Origin: Pseudomonas putida S13.1.2
Lineage (GTDB): Bacteria; Pseudomonadota; Gammaproteobacteria; Pseudomonadales; Pseudomonadaceae
Direction of reading: 5' to 3'
Assembly: GCF_000498395.2 (NCBI RefSeq)
Contig: NZ_CP010979.1
Span: forward strand, 3,596,001-3,660,000
DNA length: 64,000 nucleotides
Shown here: positions 44,951 to 52,758 of the stretch, piece by piece
How positions within the stretch are numbered: position 1 is the stretch's first letter
How the letters are laid out: each line of letters begins with the position of its first letter
Made by a program: the position numbers and the translations under genes
The notes under the pieces: generated by a model
The model's input: only the letters and a program-made list of their open reading frames with translations
Told to the model about the DNA's origin: nothing
The model's database searches: none

Positions 44951-45940
44951 ATGAGCTTCGTCAGCGTACAGAAACTGCAGAAAAGCTACGCCGGCAGCCC
45001 GGTGTTCGAGAACATCGACTGCCACATCGAACGCGGCGAGTTCGTGACCCTGCTAGGCCCGTCCGGTTGCGGCAAGTCCACCCTGCTGCGCTGCATCGCC
45101 GGGCTGACCCCGGTAGACAGCGGGCAGATCCTCCTCGACGGCCACGACATCGTGCCGCTGAGCCCGCAAAAGCGTGGCATCGGCATGGTGTTCCAGAGCT
45201 ACGCGCTGTTCCCCAACATGACCGTGGAACAGAACGTGGCCTTTGGCCTGCGCATGCAGAAGGTCAAGGCCGACGAAAGCCAGGCCCGGGTACGCGAGGT
45301 GCTGGCGCTGGTGGAGCTGGGCAACTTTGCCGGGCGCTACCCGCACCAGTTGTCTGGCGGCCAGTGCCAGCGCGTAGCCCTGGCCCGCTCGCTGGTCACC
45401 CGCCCGCGCCTGCTGTTGCTCGACGAACCATTGTCGGCACTGGATGCGCGCATTCGCAAACACCTGCGCGAGCAGATTCGTGCCATTCAGCGCGAGCTGG
45501 GGCTGACCACCATCTTCGTCACCCACGACCAGGAAGAAGCGCTGACCATGTCCGACCGCATCTTCCTGATGAACCAGGGGCGTATCGTGCAGAGCGGCGA
45601 TGCCGAAACCCTCTACACAGCGCCTGTGGACCTGTTTGCCGCCGGCTTTATCGGCAACTACAACCTGCTTGACGCCGACAGCGCCAGCCGCCTGCTACAA
45701 CGCCCGGTCACCAGCCGCCTGGCGATCCGCCCAGAGTCGATCACCCTGGGGGTCAATGGCGAACTGGACGCAGAAGTACGCAGCCACAGCCTGCTGGGCA
45801 ATGTGATTCGCTACCGCGTAAATGTGCGCGAGGTGGAGTTGGTGGTCGACGTGCTCAACCGCTCGCCGGCCGACCTGCACGCGGACGGAAAACGGGTAAG
45901 CTTGTCGATCGACCCCACGGCGCTGCGGGAAGTGGCTTAA
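44951..45940 (+). CDS. ABC importer ATP-binding protein
   Basis: The 329-residue protein has all motor motifs: Walker A GPSGCGKST (36-44), Q-loop VFQSYALFPNMTVEQNV, signature LSGGQCQRVALARSL, Walker B LLLLDEPLSALD and H-loop FVTHDQEEA. After ~240 a C-terminal TOBE-like beta region (LAIRPESITLGV) follows, as in PotA/FbpC-type subunits. It energises the importer. Confidence 0.92.
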   Translation: MSFVSVQKLQKSYAGSPVFENIDCHIERGEFVTLLGPSGCGKSTLLRCIAGLTPVDSGQILLDGHDIVPLSPQKRGIGMVFQSYALFPNMTVEQNVAFGLRMQKVKADESQARVREVLALVELGNFAGRYPHQLSGGQCQRVALARSLVTRPRLLLLDEPLSALDARIRKHLREQIRAIQRELGLTTIFVTHDQEEALTMSDRIFLMNQGRIVQSGDAETLYTAPVDLFAAGFIGNYNLLDADSASRLLQRPVTSRLAIRPESITLGVNGELDAEVRSHSLLGNVIRYRVNVREVELVVDVLNRSPADLHADGKRVSLSIDPTALREVA

Positions 45941-45954
45941 GGAGATTCAACACA

Positions 45955-46608
45955 ATGGCATTGGCAATTTTCGATCTGGACGAAACCCTGATCCACGGTG
46001 ACTGTGCGTCGCTGTGGAGCGAGCAGATGGCCCGGCTGGGCTGGGTCGACGGCAAGGACTTCCTGCGCCGCGACCATGAACTGATGGAGGCCTACGGCAA
46101 GGGCCACCTGCAGATGGAGGACTACATGGCCTTCAGCCTGGAGCCGATTGCCGGGCGTACCCTGGAGGAGGTAGAGCACTTGGTTGAGCCGTGGGTCGAA
46201 GAGGTGATCGAACCGATCATCTACGGCGACGCCTGCCGCTGCATTGCCGAGCACCGCAAGCGTGGGGACCGCATTCTGATCATTTCCGCTTCGGGGACGC
46301 ACCTGGTCGGGCCCATTGCGACACGGCTGGGGGTGGATGAATACCTGGCGATCGAGCTGGAGGCGGTGAACGGGGTGTATACGGGCAAGACTCACGGGGT
46401 ACTGACCTACCGCGAAGGCAAGATCACCCGGTTGCTGGAGTGGCTGGATCAGGAACAGGAAAACCTGGAGGGTGCGAGTTTCTATTCCGATTCACGCAAT
46501 GACCTGCCGCTGCTACTGAAGGTGGATCATCCGCATGTGGTGAACCCGGATGCGGTGTTGCGTGAGCATGCCCAGACCAATGGATGGCCGATCCTTAGCT
46601 GGACCTGA
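45955..46608 (+). CDS. HAD-IB family phosphatase (SerB-like)
   Basis: The 217-residue protein has HAD motif I FDLDETLIHGDCASLW (Asp7 and Asp9), motif II IISASGTHLVGP and motif IV FYSDSRNDLPLL. The helical cap between ~20 and 90 places it in subclass IB with phosphoserine and phosphocholine-type phosphatases. It is the last gene of the importer operon, 14 bases after the ATPase. A role in removing phosphate from an imported organophosphate or its product is plausible but unproven. Confidence 0.88.
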   Translation: MALAIFDLDETLIHGDCASLWSEQMARLGWVDGKDFLRRDHELMEAYGKGHLQMEDYMAFSLEPIAGRTLEEVEHLVEPWVEEVIEPIIYGDACRCIAEHRKRGDRILIISASGTHLVGPIATRLGVDEYLAIELEAVNGVYTGKTHGVLTYREGKITRLLEWLDQEQENLEGASFYSDSRNDLPLLLKVDHPHVVNPDAVLREHAQTNGWPILSWT

Positions 46609-46626
46609 CTTTGTACCGCCTGTTCT

Positions 46627-46724
46627 GGCCCTATCGCCGGCAAGCCAGCTCCCACAGGTCCGTGACAGGCCTCCAATCCTGTGGTGAACCTGTGGGAGCT
46701 GGCTTGCCGGCGATAGGGCCGGGC
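46627..46724. repeat. REP pair, GCCGGCAAGCC class
   Basis: Inverted CCTATCGCCGGCAAGCCAGC and complement between the HAD gene and the convergent oxidoreductase gene. Confidence 0.9.
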
Positions 46725-46728
46725 CTGC

Positions 46729-47691
46729 TTATGAAAGACTTGGGTCTATCACCATGACCAACTTGCCCGACACCTGGTTGGTCTCAAGCTCGGCATACGC
46801 CGCCTGGGCGAACTCCACCGGGTAGGTATCGACCAGCTGCGGCGACAAGCGCCCTTCGGCGAACAGCGGCCACACTTGCTGTTGCAGCTCGCGCAGCAAT
46901 TCGGCCTTGAAGCTGTCATCACGGTTGCGCAGCGTAGAGCCGGTAATCTGCAGGCGCTTGCCCAGTACCTGGGCCAGGTCCAGCTCAAACTTGCGCCCGC
47001 CCATCAGGCCGATGATCACCCAACGCCCGTCACGGGCCAGCAGCTTGAGGTTGAGCTCGCCGTAGCTGGCGCCCACCGGGTCGAGAATCACATCGAACGG
47101 CCCGAAACCTTCCAGTGCATCCAGGTTCTCGTTACGTACCACACCACCCGCAGCGCCCAGCGCTTCGCAATAGGCCAGGCGCTCCGGCGAACCGACGCTG
47201 ACCCACACCGGGCTGCCGAATGCCTTGCACAGCTGGATGGCGGCCGAGCCAACGCCACTGGCGCCAGCATGCACCAGCACCTTCTCACCGGCCTTCACGC
47301 CACCCAGCTGGAAGATGTTCAGCCAGGCAGTGGCATACACCTCGGGCAAGGCTGCCGCTTCATGCAAGCTGAGCCCTTCAGGTACCGGCAGTACATGGCG
47401 GGCATCGACCACCACCTCCTCGGCCATGGCGCCGCTGGCCAGCAGTGCGCATACCCGGTCGCCCACGCGCCAGTCGGCACCGGCACCCACTTCCTCGACC
47501 ACACCGGCGCATTCAAGGCCCATGTACGGGCTGGCACCGGGCGGCGGCGGGTACAAACCTTTCATTTGCAGCAGATCGGCGCGGTTCAGGCCCGCAGCAG
47601 CCACGCGAATGCGCACTTGGCCCGCGTCACAGGCCGGGCGTTCGGCCTCGACCCACTCCACATGTCCGTCAACGCCTTGCAATGCCTTCAC
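46729..47691 (-). CDS. NAD(P)H-quinone oxidoreductase, zinc-independent MDR family
   Basis: The 320-residue protein is a quinone oxidoreductase/PIG3-like member of the medium-chain reductase superfamily. It has AAAGLNRADLLQMKGLYPPPPGASPYMGLECAGVV and the nucleotide-binding GASGVGSAAIQLCKAFG. The zinc-binding residues of alcohol dehydrogenases are absent. The start is GTG 47691, with GGAGG just upstream. It reduces quinones or enones with NAD(P)H. Confidence 0.88.
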   Translation of the reverse strand: MKALQGVDGHVEWVEAERPACDAGQVRIRVAAAGLNRADLLQMKGLYPPPPGASPYMGLECAGVVEEVGAGADWRVGDRVCALLASGAMAEEVVVDARHVLPVPEGLSLHEAAALPEVYATAWLNIFQLGGVKAGEKVLVHAGASGVGSAAIQLCKAFGSPVWVSVGSPERLAYCEALGAAGGVVRNENLDALEGFGPFDVILDPVGASYGELNLKLLARDGRWVIIGLMGGRKFELDLAQVLGKRLQITGSTLRNRDDSFKAELLRELQQQVWPLFAEGRLSPQLVDTYPVEFAQAAYAELETNQVSGKLVMVIDPSLS

Positions 47692-47831
47692 AGTGCCTCC
47701 ATAGTTGAATCATGACTGGGCCTGGGGAACGCACACCCCAGGCTTTTTGCAGTATTTGCCCGGTTCAATGGAACCGGCAACGGAAAAGACGGCCTACTAT
47801 GCGTGATCAATTGCCTCCACGTCGAATCAGC

Positions 47832-49913
47832 ATGAAGCATTTCCTCCCAAGCACCGCCCTCGCTGTAATGATCGGCCTGGGCAGCCTCACGCTCGGCGGC
47901 AATGCAGCGGCCGCCAACAAGTGGGACGGCCTGCAGCCGGACCGCGACGAGATCGTCGCCAGCCTCAACGTGGTGGAATTGCTCAAACGCCACCACTACA
48001 GCAAGCCGCCCCTGGACGATGCCCGTTCGGTCATCATCTACGACAGCTACATCAAGCTCCTGGACCCAGCGCGCAGCTATTTCACCGCTGCCGACATTGC
48101 CGAATTCGACAAGTGGAAAACGCAATTCGACGATTTCCTCAAGAGCGGTAACCTGGACCCGGGCTTCACCATCTATAAACGCTACCTGGACCGCGTCAAG
48201 CAACGCTTGGACTTCGCCCTGGCCGAGCTGAACAAAGGCGTGGACAAAATCGACTTCACCACCAAGGAAACCTTGCTGATCGACCGCAAGGACGCCCCGT
48301 GGATGAAGGGCCAGGCCGAGCTGGACGACTTGTGGCGCAAACGCGTCAAGGACGAAGTGCTGCGCCAGAAGATCGCCGGCAAGGAACCCAAGCAGATCCA
48401 GGAAACCCTGACCAAGCGCTACAAGAACCAGCTGGCGCGCCTGGACCAGACCCGTGCCGAGGATATCTTCCAGGCCTACATCAACACCTTCGCCCAGTCC
48501 TATGACCCGCACACCAACTACCTGTCGCCGGACAACGCGGAAAACTTCGACATCAACATGAGCCTGTCGCTCGAAGGCATCGGCGCGGTACTGCAAAGCG
48601 ACAACGATCAGGTCAAGATCGTGCGCCTGGTGCCGGCAGGCCCGGCAGCCAAGACCAAGCAGGTAGCGCCGGCCGACAAGATCATCGGCGTGGCCCAGGG
48701 CAACAAGGAAATGGTCGACGTGGTCGGCTGGCGCCTGGACGAAGTGGTCAAGCTGATCCGTGGCCCGAAAGGCTCGGTGGTACGCCTGGAAGTCATCCCG
48801 GCCAGCAATGCGCCGAGCGACCAGACCAGCAAGATCGTGTCGATCACCCGTGAAGCGGTAAAACTTGAAGAGCAGGCGGCGAAAAAGTCGGTGCTCAAGC
48901 TCAAGCAGGACGGGCGTGACTACAAGCTTGGCATCATCGAGATCCCGGCCTTCTACCTCGACTTCAAGGCCTACCGCGCCGGTGACCCGGAATACAAGAG
49001 CACCACGCGTGACGTGAAGAAACTGCTCACCGAACTGCAAAAAGAAAAAGTCGACGGCGTGGTCATCGACCTGCGCAACAACGGCGGTGGCTCGCTGCAG
49101 GAAGCCACCGAGCTGACCAGCCTGTTCATCGAAAAAGGCCCGACCGTACTGGTGCGCAACAGCGACGGCCGCGTCGACGTGCTGGAAGACGAAAACCCGG
49201 GTGCCTTCTACAAGGGCCCGCTGGCACTGCTGGTCAACCGCCTGTCGGCCTCGGCCTCGGAGATCTTCGCCGGTGCCATGCAGGACTACCACCGCGCGCT
49301 GATCATCGGTGGCCAGACCTTCGGCAAAGGCACCGTGCAGACCATACAGCCGCTCAACCATGGCGAGCTGAAGCTGACCCTGGCCAAGTTCTACCGGGTT
49401 TCCGGGCAGAGCACCCAGCACCAGGGCGTGCTGCCGGACATCGACTACCCGTCGATCATCGACACCAAGGAAATCGGCGAGAGCGCCCTGCCCGAGGCTA
49501 TGCCGTGGGACACCATCCGCCCGGTCGTCAAGCCGGCGGCGGACCCGTTCAAGCCGTACCTGGCCCAGCTCAAGGCACAGCATGAAGCGCGCAGCGACAA
49601 GGATGCCGAGTTCACCTACATTCGCGACCGCCTTGCCCTGACGCAGAAGCTGATGACCGAAAAAACCGTCAGCCTCAACGAGCAGGATCGCCGTGCACGC
49701 CACGACGATATCGAAGCCAAGCAGCTGGCGCTGGAAAACATCCGCCGCAAGGCCAAGGGTGAAGAGCCGCTCAAAGAGCTGAAGAAAGAGGACGAGGACG
49801 CGCTGCCGGTCGAGGATGAAAACACCAAGCCCGAAGACGACGCCTACCTGTCCGAAACCGGTCGTATCCTGATCGACTACCTCAGCGCGAGCACCAAGGT
49901 GGCCAAGAAGTAA
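47832..49913 (+). CDS. prc: Carboxy-terminal processing (tail-specific) protease
   Basis: The 693-residue periplasmic protease matches Prc. It has a signal peptide (KHFLPSTALAVMIGLGSLTLGGNAAA), an N-terminal helical domain, a PDZ domain (~215-310, including GIGAVLQSDNDQVKIVRLVPAGPA), and the catalytic Ser-Lys pair in NRLSASASEIFAGAMQDYHRALIIGGQTFGKGTVQT. ATG 47799 is an alternative start; 47832 gives the cleaner signal peptide. Prc degrades tagged or misfolded periplasmic proteins and processes some regulators. The reverse strand is open for 671 codons over this gene but shows no family signal. Confidence 0.95.
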   Translation: MKHFLPSTALAVMIGLGSLTLGGNAAAANKWDGLQPDRDEIVASLNVVELLKRHHYSKPPLDDARSVIIYDSYIKLLDPARSYFTAADIAEFDKWKTQFDDFLKSGNLDPGFTIYKRYLDRVKQRLDFALAELNKGVDKIDFTTKETLLIDRKDAPWMKGQAELDDLWRKRVKDEVLRQKIAGKEPKQIQETLTKRYKNQLARLDQTRAEDIFQAYINTFAQSYDPHTNYLSPDNAENFDINMSLSLEGIGAVLQSDNDQVKIVRLVPAGPAAKTKQVAPADKIIGVAQGNKEMVDVVGWRLDEVVKLIRGPKGSVVRLEVIPASNAPSDQTSKIVSITREAVKLEEQAAKKSVLKLKQDGRDYKLGIIEIPAFYLDFKAYRAGDPEYKSTTRDVKKLLTELQKEKVDGVVIDLRNNGGGSLQEATELTSLFIEKGPTVLVRNSDGRVDVLEDENPGAFYKGPLALLVNRLSASASEIFAGAMQDYHRALIIGGQTFGKGTVQTIQPLNHGELKLTLAKFYRVSGQSTQHQGVLPDIDYPSIIDTKEIGESALPEAMPWDTIRPVVKPAADPFKPYLAQLKAQHEARSDKDAEFTYIRDRLALTQKLMTEKTVSLNEQDRRARHDDIEAKQLALENIRRKAKGEEPLKELKKEDEDALPVEDENTKPEDDAYLSETGRILIDYLSASTKVAKK

Positions 49914-49983
49914 GGCGCAGCGGCAGTGATGGCAGAATCATGTGACCTGTCATCAAACAATCATCGCGCTGTCGTGAAATACG

Positions 49984-50009
49984 GGGCCGGGCATGCAGAT
50001 GCCCGGCCC
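49984..50009 (+). terminator. Intrinsic terminator after prc
   Basis: GGGCCGGGCAT/ATGCCCGGCCC is a perfect 11-pair stem with a four-base loop (GCAG), followed by TTTCATTTT. It sits about 70 bases after prc and 22 bases before the truncated EAL gene. Confidence 0.88.
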
Positions 50010-50030
50010 TTTCATTTTCAGGAATATGTC

Positions 50031-50230
50031 ATGACCGTCGCCGCCTTGAGTGCCATCCTGGCTCAACGCAGCATTCACAGTCTGTTTCAGCCGATCATGT
50101 GCCTGAGCGAGCAACGGGTTTTCGGCCATGAGGCACTGAGCCGCGGGCCGTCCAACAGCCCACTGCATGCGCCATTGAACCTGTTCAGCATCGGCCGCCT
50201 GACCGAGCTGGAGGCCGCGCTGCTGCTAAC
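50031..50230 (+). pseudogene. Truncated EAL-domain gene (5' remnant)
   Basis: The first ~66 codons encode the start of an EAL c-di-GMP phosphodiesterase domain: SIHSLFQPIMCLSEQRVFGHEALSRGPSNSPLHAPLNLF and IGRLTELEA, containing the EAL signature motif itself. Homology then stops at about 50225, where the reading frame runs into the 3' end of the opposite-strand XRE cassette. No further EAL sequence exists up to the next gene. The start has AGGA upstream and the remnant may still be transcribed, but it lacks the remaining ~180 residues with the metal-binding acids. Confidence 0.85.
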
Positions 50231-50232
50231 AA

Positions 50233-50601
50233 TCAGGCTGTTTCGGGGTAGCTGTACTCGAACACCCGGACCACCTCGGAGGCATGCCATGAGGCCGCCT
50301 CCATGCCATCGACCGGCCCGGCAAACCGCCCCAGCCGTTCGACACATTCAAAGAAGCCGGTACGCGGTAAACGGCTGGCGCCCTGGCTGATCACCAGCGA
50401 GCTGCGCAACGGCTGCTCGGCACGGGCATCCAGCACCGCCAGGTACTCCAGCGCGGCAGTGAGCGTCTGCATGGCCGGGCTGGGCAATTGCAAACGCTCG
50501 ATCAGCGCTCGGTAGGTCAGCAAGTGACGTTGACGACGGGCCAGGTCAAGCTCGCCCAGCAGGTTATCCCAGTGCTGACGGCTGATCCTGACCTGGCTCA
50601 T
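50233..50601 (-). CDS. Uncharacterised partner protein of the XRE regulator
   Basis: The 122-residue protein is soluble and starts four bases inside the XRE gene (ATGA overlap), so the two are coupled. The N-terminal half is helical and basic (WDNLLGELDLARRQRHLLTYRALIERL). The rest, with LRSSLVISQGASRLPRTGFFECVERLGRFAG, looks mixed alpha/beta. I do not recognise a family. Its gene order (regulator first, tight overlap) is like a regulated toxin-antitoxin or stress module, but no known toxin fold is evident. Its stop codon abuts the end of the EAL remnant. Confidence 0.75.
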   Translation of the reverse strand: MSQVRISRQHWDNLLGELDLARRQRHLLTYRALIERLQLPSPAMQTLTAALEYLAVLDARAEQPLRSSLVISQGASRLPRTGFFECVERLGRFAGPVDGMEAASWHASEVVRVFEYSYPETA

Positions 50602-50936
50602 GATGGCTCGCTCCAGCCAGCCACCCCCAAATGCCAGGCCAAGGCCCGGCGAATGGCAGCATCCGGCTGGCGTTCGCCGGATTCGATCATGGCCAGATAC
50701 GCCGGGCTCACGCCGACATTGCGCGCCAGTTGCTCAGGGGCAATGCCCTTGGCCTGGCGAATCTGCGCCACTTCGCTGAACGCCGGCAATGGCGCCACGG
50801 CAGCTGGGCCAGCCTGTTCGCCGACAACCGCCTCGGCCGGCGCCTGCCCCGCCGCCTTCAGCAGTGCCTGGTACTGCTCCCAGGGAACGACAGCGTACTC
50901 GGGTTGACCGTCCCGGCTAATTACCTGAATACCCAT
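50598..50936 (-). CDS. XRE-family helix-turn-helix regulator (antitoxin-like)
   Basis: The 112-residue protein has two parts. Residues ~1-30 (MGIQVISRDGQPEYAVVPWE, then QYQALL) resemble the start of Phd/antitoxin-type proteins. Residues ~50-105 form an XRE helix-turn-helix (FSEVAQIRQAKGIAPEQLARNVGVSPAYLAMIESGERQPDAAI). The ATG at 50936 has AAGGGG six bases upstream. Two palindromes lie over its promoter, as expected for autoregulation. It heads a two-gene transcript with the uncharacterised protein. Confidence 0.85.
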   Translation of the reverse strand: MGIQVISRDGQPEYAVVPWEQYQALLKAAGQAPAEAVVGEQAGPAAVAPLPAFSEVAQIRQAKGIAPEQLARNVGVSPAYLAMIESGERQPDAAIRRALAWHLGVAGWSEPS

Positions 50937-50954
50937 TACAAACCCCTTTAAAAA

Positions 50955-50993
50955 GGATTACAGCATGTAATCCGTAGGCATAACCCTTATGCC
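50955..50993. promoter_or_regulatory. Two palindromic operators of the XRE cassette
   Basis: GGATTAC-AGCAT-GTAATCC (50955-50973) and GGCATAA-CCC-TTATGCC (50977-50993) are both perfect seven-pair inverted repeats. Their centres are 21 bases apart, two helical turns. Both lie between the -10 box and the XRE start codon, so a bound regulator would block transcription. Confidence 0.7.
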
Positions 50994-50994
50994 A

Positions 50995-51023
50995 ATTATA
51001 TTACCAACTCCGGGGTCTGTCCG
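50995..51023 (-). promoter_or_regulatory. Sigma-70 type promoter of the XRE cassette
   Basis: On the reverse strand the -10 box is TATAAT (51000-50995), a perfect match, with a -35-like CGGACA (51023-51018) at 17-base spacing. The predicted start of transcription, near 50988, falls within the second palindrome. Confidence 0.6.
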
Positions 51024-51047
51024 GTGGCGGTGCAGTTCAGGCTGTTT

Positions 51048-51488
51048 TCACTGCGTATTGCGCTCCCGCCCCAACGCTTGCGGGGTAGCCGGCAGGCGCT
51101 CGACCACGCGCAGCCGCTCGGGTGCCTGGCTGTCGCGCCAGGCCTTGAAGCGCGCGAGTTCGTCGGCCACGGTCTTCAACACCCAGCCCAGTACGGCGAT
51201 GTCATCCAGAAAACCCACGCCCAGCAACCAGTCGGGGATGGCATCGATAGGGCTGACGAAATACAGCAGGCCGGCCACGATGGTGACCAGGGCCTTTGGG
51301 CTGATAGCGCGGTATTCGCCGCGCCACCATGCCAGGCACAGCGACTGTAGCAGTTTCACGTCCTCGCGCAGCCGGCCGAGGCGCGGGCCTTTGCGGGCCA
51401 CTGCAAACAGCAGGGCTGGCAGCCGGCCACGGCTTAACAGGCGCTCGGCCAAGGGCAGGAAACGGGCAAAATTCCAGGGTGCGCTCAT
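51048..51488 (-). CDS. YkvA (DUF1232) family membrane protein
   Basis: The 146-residue protein contains the DUF1232 core ISPKALVTIVAGLLYFVSPIDAIPDWLLGVGFLDDIAVLGWVLKTVADELARF, with the conserved Y-x-SPIDxIPD motif and two membrane-associated helices. The N-terminal 60 residues are basic. The family is widespread but of unknown function. ATG 51488 has GGAGG just upstream, itself preceded by a strong inverted repeat. Confidence 0.85.
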   Translation of the reverse strand: MSAPWNFARFLPLAERLLSRGRLPALLFAVARKGPRLGRLREDVKLLQSLCLAWWRGEYRAISPKALVTIVAGLLYFVSPIDAIPDWLLGVGFLDDIAVLGWVLKTVADELARFKAWRDSQAPERLRVVERLPATPQALGRERNTQ

Positions 51489-51507
51489 GGAGCCTCCAGG
51501 CGGAACA

Positions 51508-51534
51508 GGTTATCCACATTTATTGTGGATAACC
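51508..51534. promoter_or_regulatory. Perfect inverted pair of DnaA-box consensus sequences
   Basis: GGTTATCCACA-TTTAT-TGTGGATAACC has an 11-base stem. Each arm contains TTATCCACA, the strict DnaA-box consensus (51510-51518 and 51524-51532, opposite orientation). It lies 20 bases upstream of the YkvA start; in RNA it would form a strong hairpin near that gene's ribosome binding site. Confidence 0.55.
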
Positions 51535-51731
51535 TTGTGAACAGGGGCGCGTTTCTGACCCCAGGTGCCTGCCAGGCAAGGGCCACGGTCAGATCGGGCA
51601 TTTTTTACACAGCCGTTTCAAGCCATGGGTACCTGGCCGCAAACGATTTGCGTCAGAAACATCCTACATCTACTCGCTGCATTTCCTCCGACAGTATCCA
51701 CTGTCGCAGGTTCGTCCAATCGCCACAAACG

Positions 51732-51759
51732 AAAACGCCCCGTCGGGACGGGGCGTTTT
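51732..51759. terminator. Intrinsic terminator after the FKBP gene
   Basis: CGCCCCGTC/GACGGGGCG with a two-base centre, flanked by AAAA on the left and TTTT on the right, so it can end transcription from either side. It is 17 bases after the FKBP stop. Confidence 0.88.
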
Positions 51760-51776
51760 GCAAGAGCCAGCCAGTG

Positions 51777-52529
51777 TTACTTGGCAGGCGCTTCAGCTGG
51801 GGCCTCGGCTTCCGGCTCGGCGCCTTGCAGCTGGGCCGGATCCTTGATGGCGATCAGTTCCAGGTCGAACACCAGCACCGAGTTTGCCGGGATCAGCGGG
51901 CTTGGGCTTTGTGCGCCGTAGGCCAGTTCAGCCGGGATGAACAGCTTGTACTTCTCGCCAACGTGCATCAGCTGCAGGCCTTCGACCCAACCCGGGATCA
52001 CACCGCTGACCGGCAGGTCGATCGGGCTGCCACGCTCGACAGAGCTGTCGAACACCTTGCCATCGATCAGCTTGCCTTCGTAATGGACAGTGACCACGTC
52101 TGTCGGCTTGGGCTGCGGGCCATCAGCCTTCTTGACCACTTCGTACTGCAGGCCCGATGCCGTGGTGACCACGCCGGGTTTCTTGGCGTTTTCTTCAAGG
52201 AACTTCTTGCCGGCGGAGGCGGCTTCTTCGCTGGCCTTGGCCAGGCGCTCCTCGGCGCGTTTCTGCAAGGCAGTGAACGCCTCTACCAGCTCTTCGTCCT
52301 TGATGCGTTGTTCTTTCTTGCCAACGGCGTCTTCGATACCGAGAGCGACAGATTTCGAATCAAGGTCTTCCATGCCTTCCTGAGCCAGGCTCTTGCCCAT
52401 GTTCAGGCCGATACCGTAGGAGGCTTTCTGCGCCGGAGTCTTCAGCTCGGGGCTGCTGGCTTGTTGATCACAGCCAGCCAGTACCAGGCCTACCAGGGCA
52501 ACCGCAGCCGCCAAACGATGCTGTTTCAT
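51777..52529 (-). CDS. FKBP-type peptidyl-prolyl cis-trans isomerase lipoprotein
   Basis: The 250-residue protein starts at ATG 52529, has lipobox LVLAGC (Cys near residue 20) and so is a lipoprotein. The N-terminal half (~25-125) is the Mip/FkpA-type helical dimerisation domain (ASYGIGLNMGKSLAQEG). The C-terminal half (~130-225) is an FKBP domain with VVTVHYEGKLIDGKVFDSSVERG, PGWVEGLQLMHVGEKYKLFIPAELAYG and ANSVLVFDLELI. It probably catalyses proline isomerisation of envelope proteins. An alanine/glutamate-rich tail follows. Confidence 0.93.
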   Translation of the reverse strand: MKQHRLAAAVALVGLVLAGCDQQASSPELKTPAQKASYGIGLNMGKSLAQEGMEDLDSKSVALGIEDAVGKKEQRIKDEELVEAFTALQKRAEERLAKASEEAASAGKKFLEENAKKPGVVTTASGLQYEVVKKADGPQPKPTDVVTVHYEGKLIDGKVFDSSVERGSPIDLPVSGVIPGWVEGLQLMHVGEKYKLFIPAELAYGAQSPSPLIPANSVLVFDLELIAIKDPAQLQGAEPEAEAPAEAPAK

Positions 52530-52647
52530 GCTATTTCCTTGTTCATGCGCCATAAGGGCAATCAGGGTAAAGCCGCGAGCTTAGCAGGCGGCCATGACCA
52601 ATGGCTACCGGCATAGGAGCGGGTTTTGGTAAGGAAGTTCAGTAGTT

Positions 52648-52671
52648 AAACGCTTATTCATCCAAGCGTTT
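52648..52671. other. Inverted repeat between FKBP and LysR genes
   Basis: AAACGCTT/AAGCGTTT, eight pairs with an eight-base loop, about 90 bases after the LysR gene stop. Its weak T content makes it a poor terminator; function unclear. Confidence 0.35.
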
Positions 52672-52758
52672 GCAGCCAGTGGCCAGTATTGACCTGTTGT
52701 GCCGTTTTTGCCCGGTTTCTCCGGGGATTTATTTCACCGGATGTTGAAATACCTGCGC

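Noticed and set aside
47688..49703. 671-codon open frame opposite prc
   Set aside because: Mirror of the prc codon pattern with no recognisable protein family.
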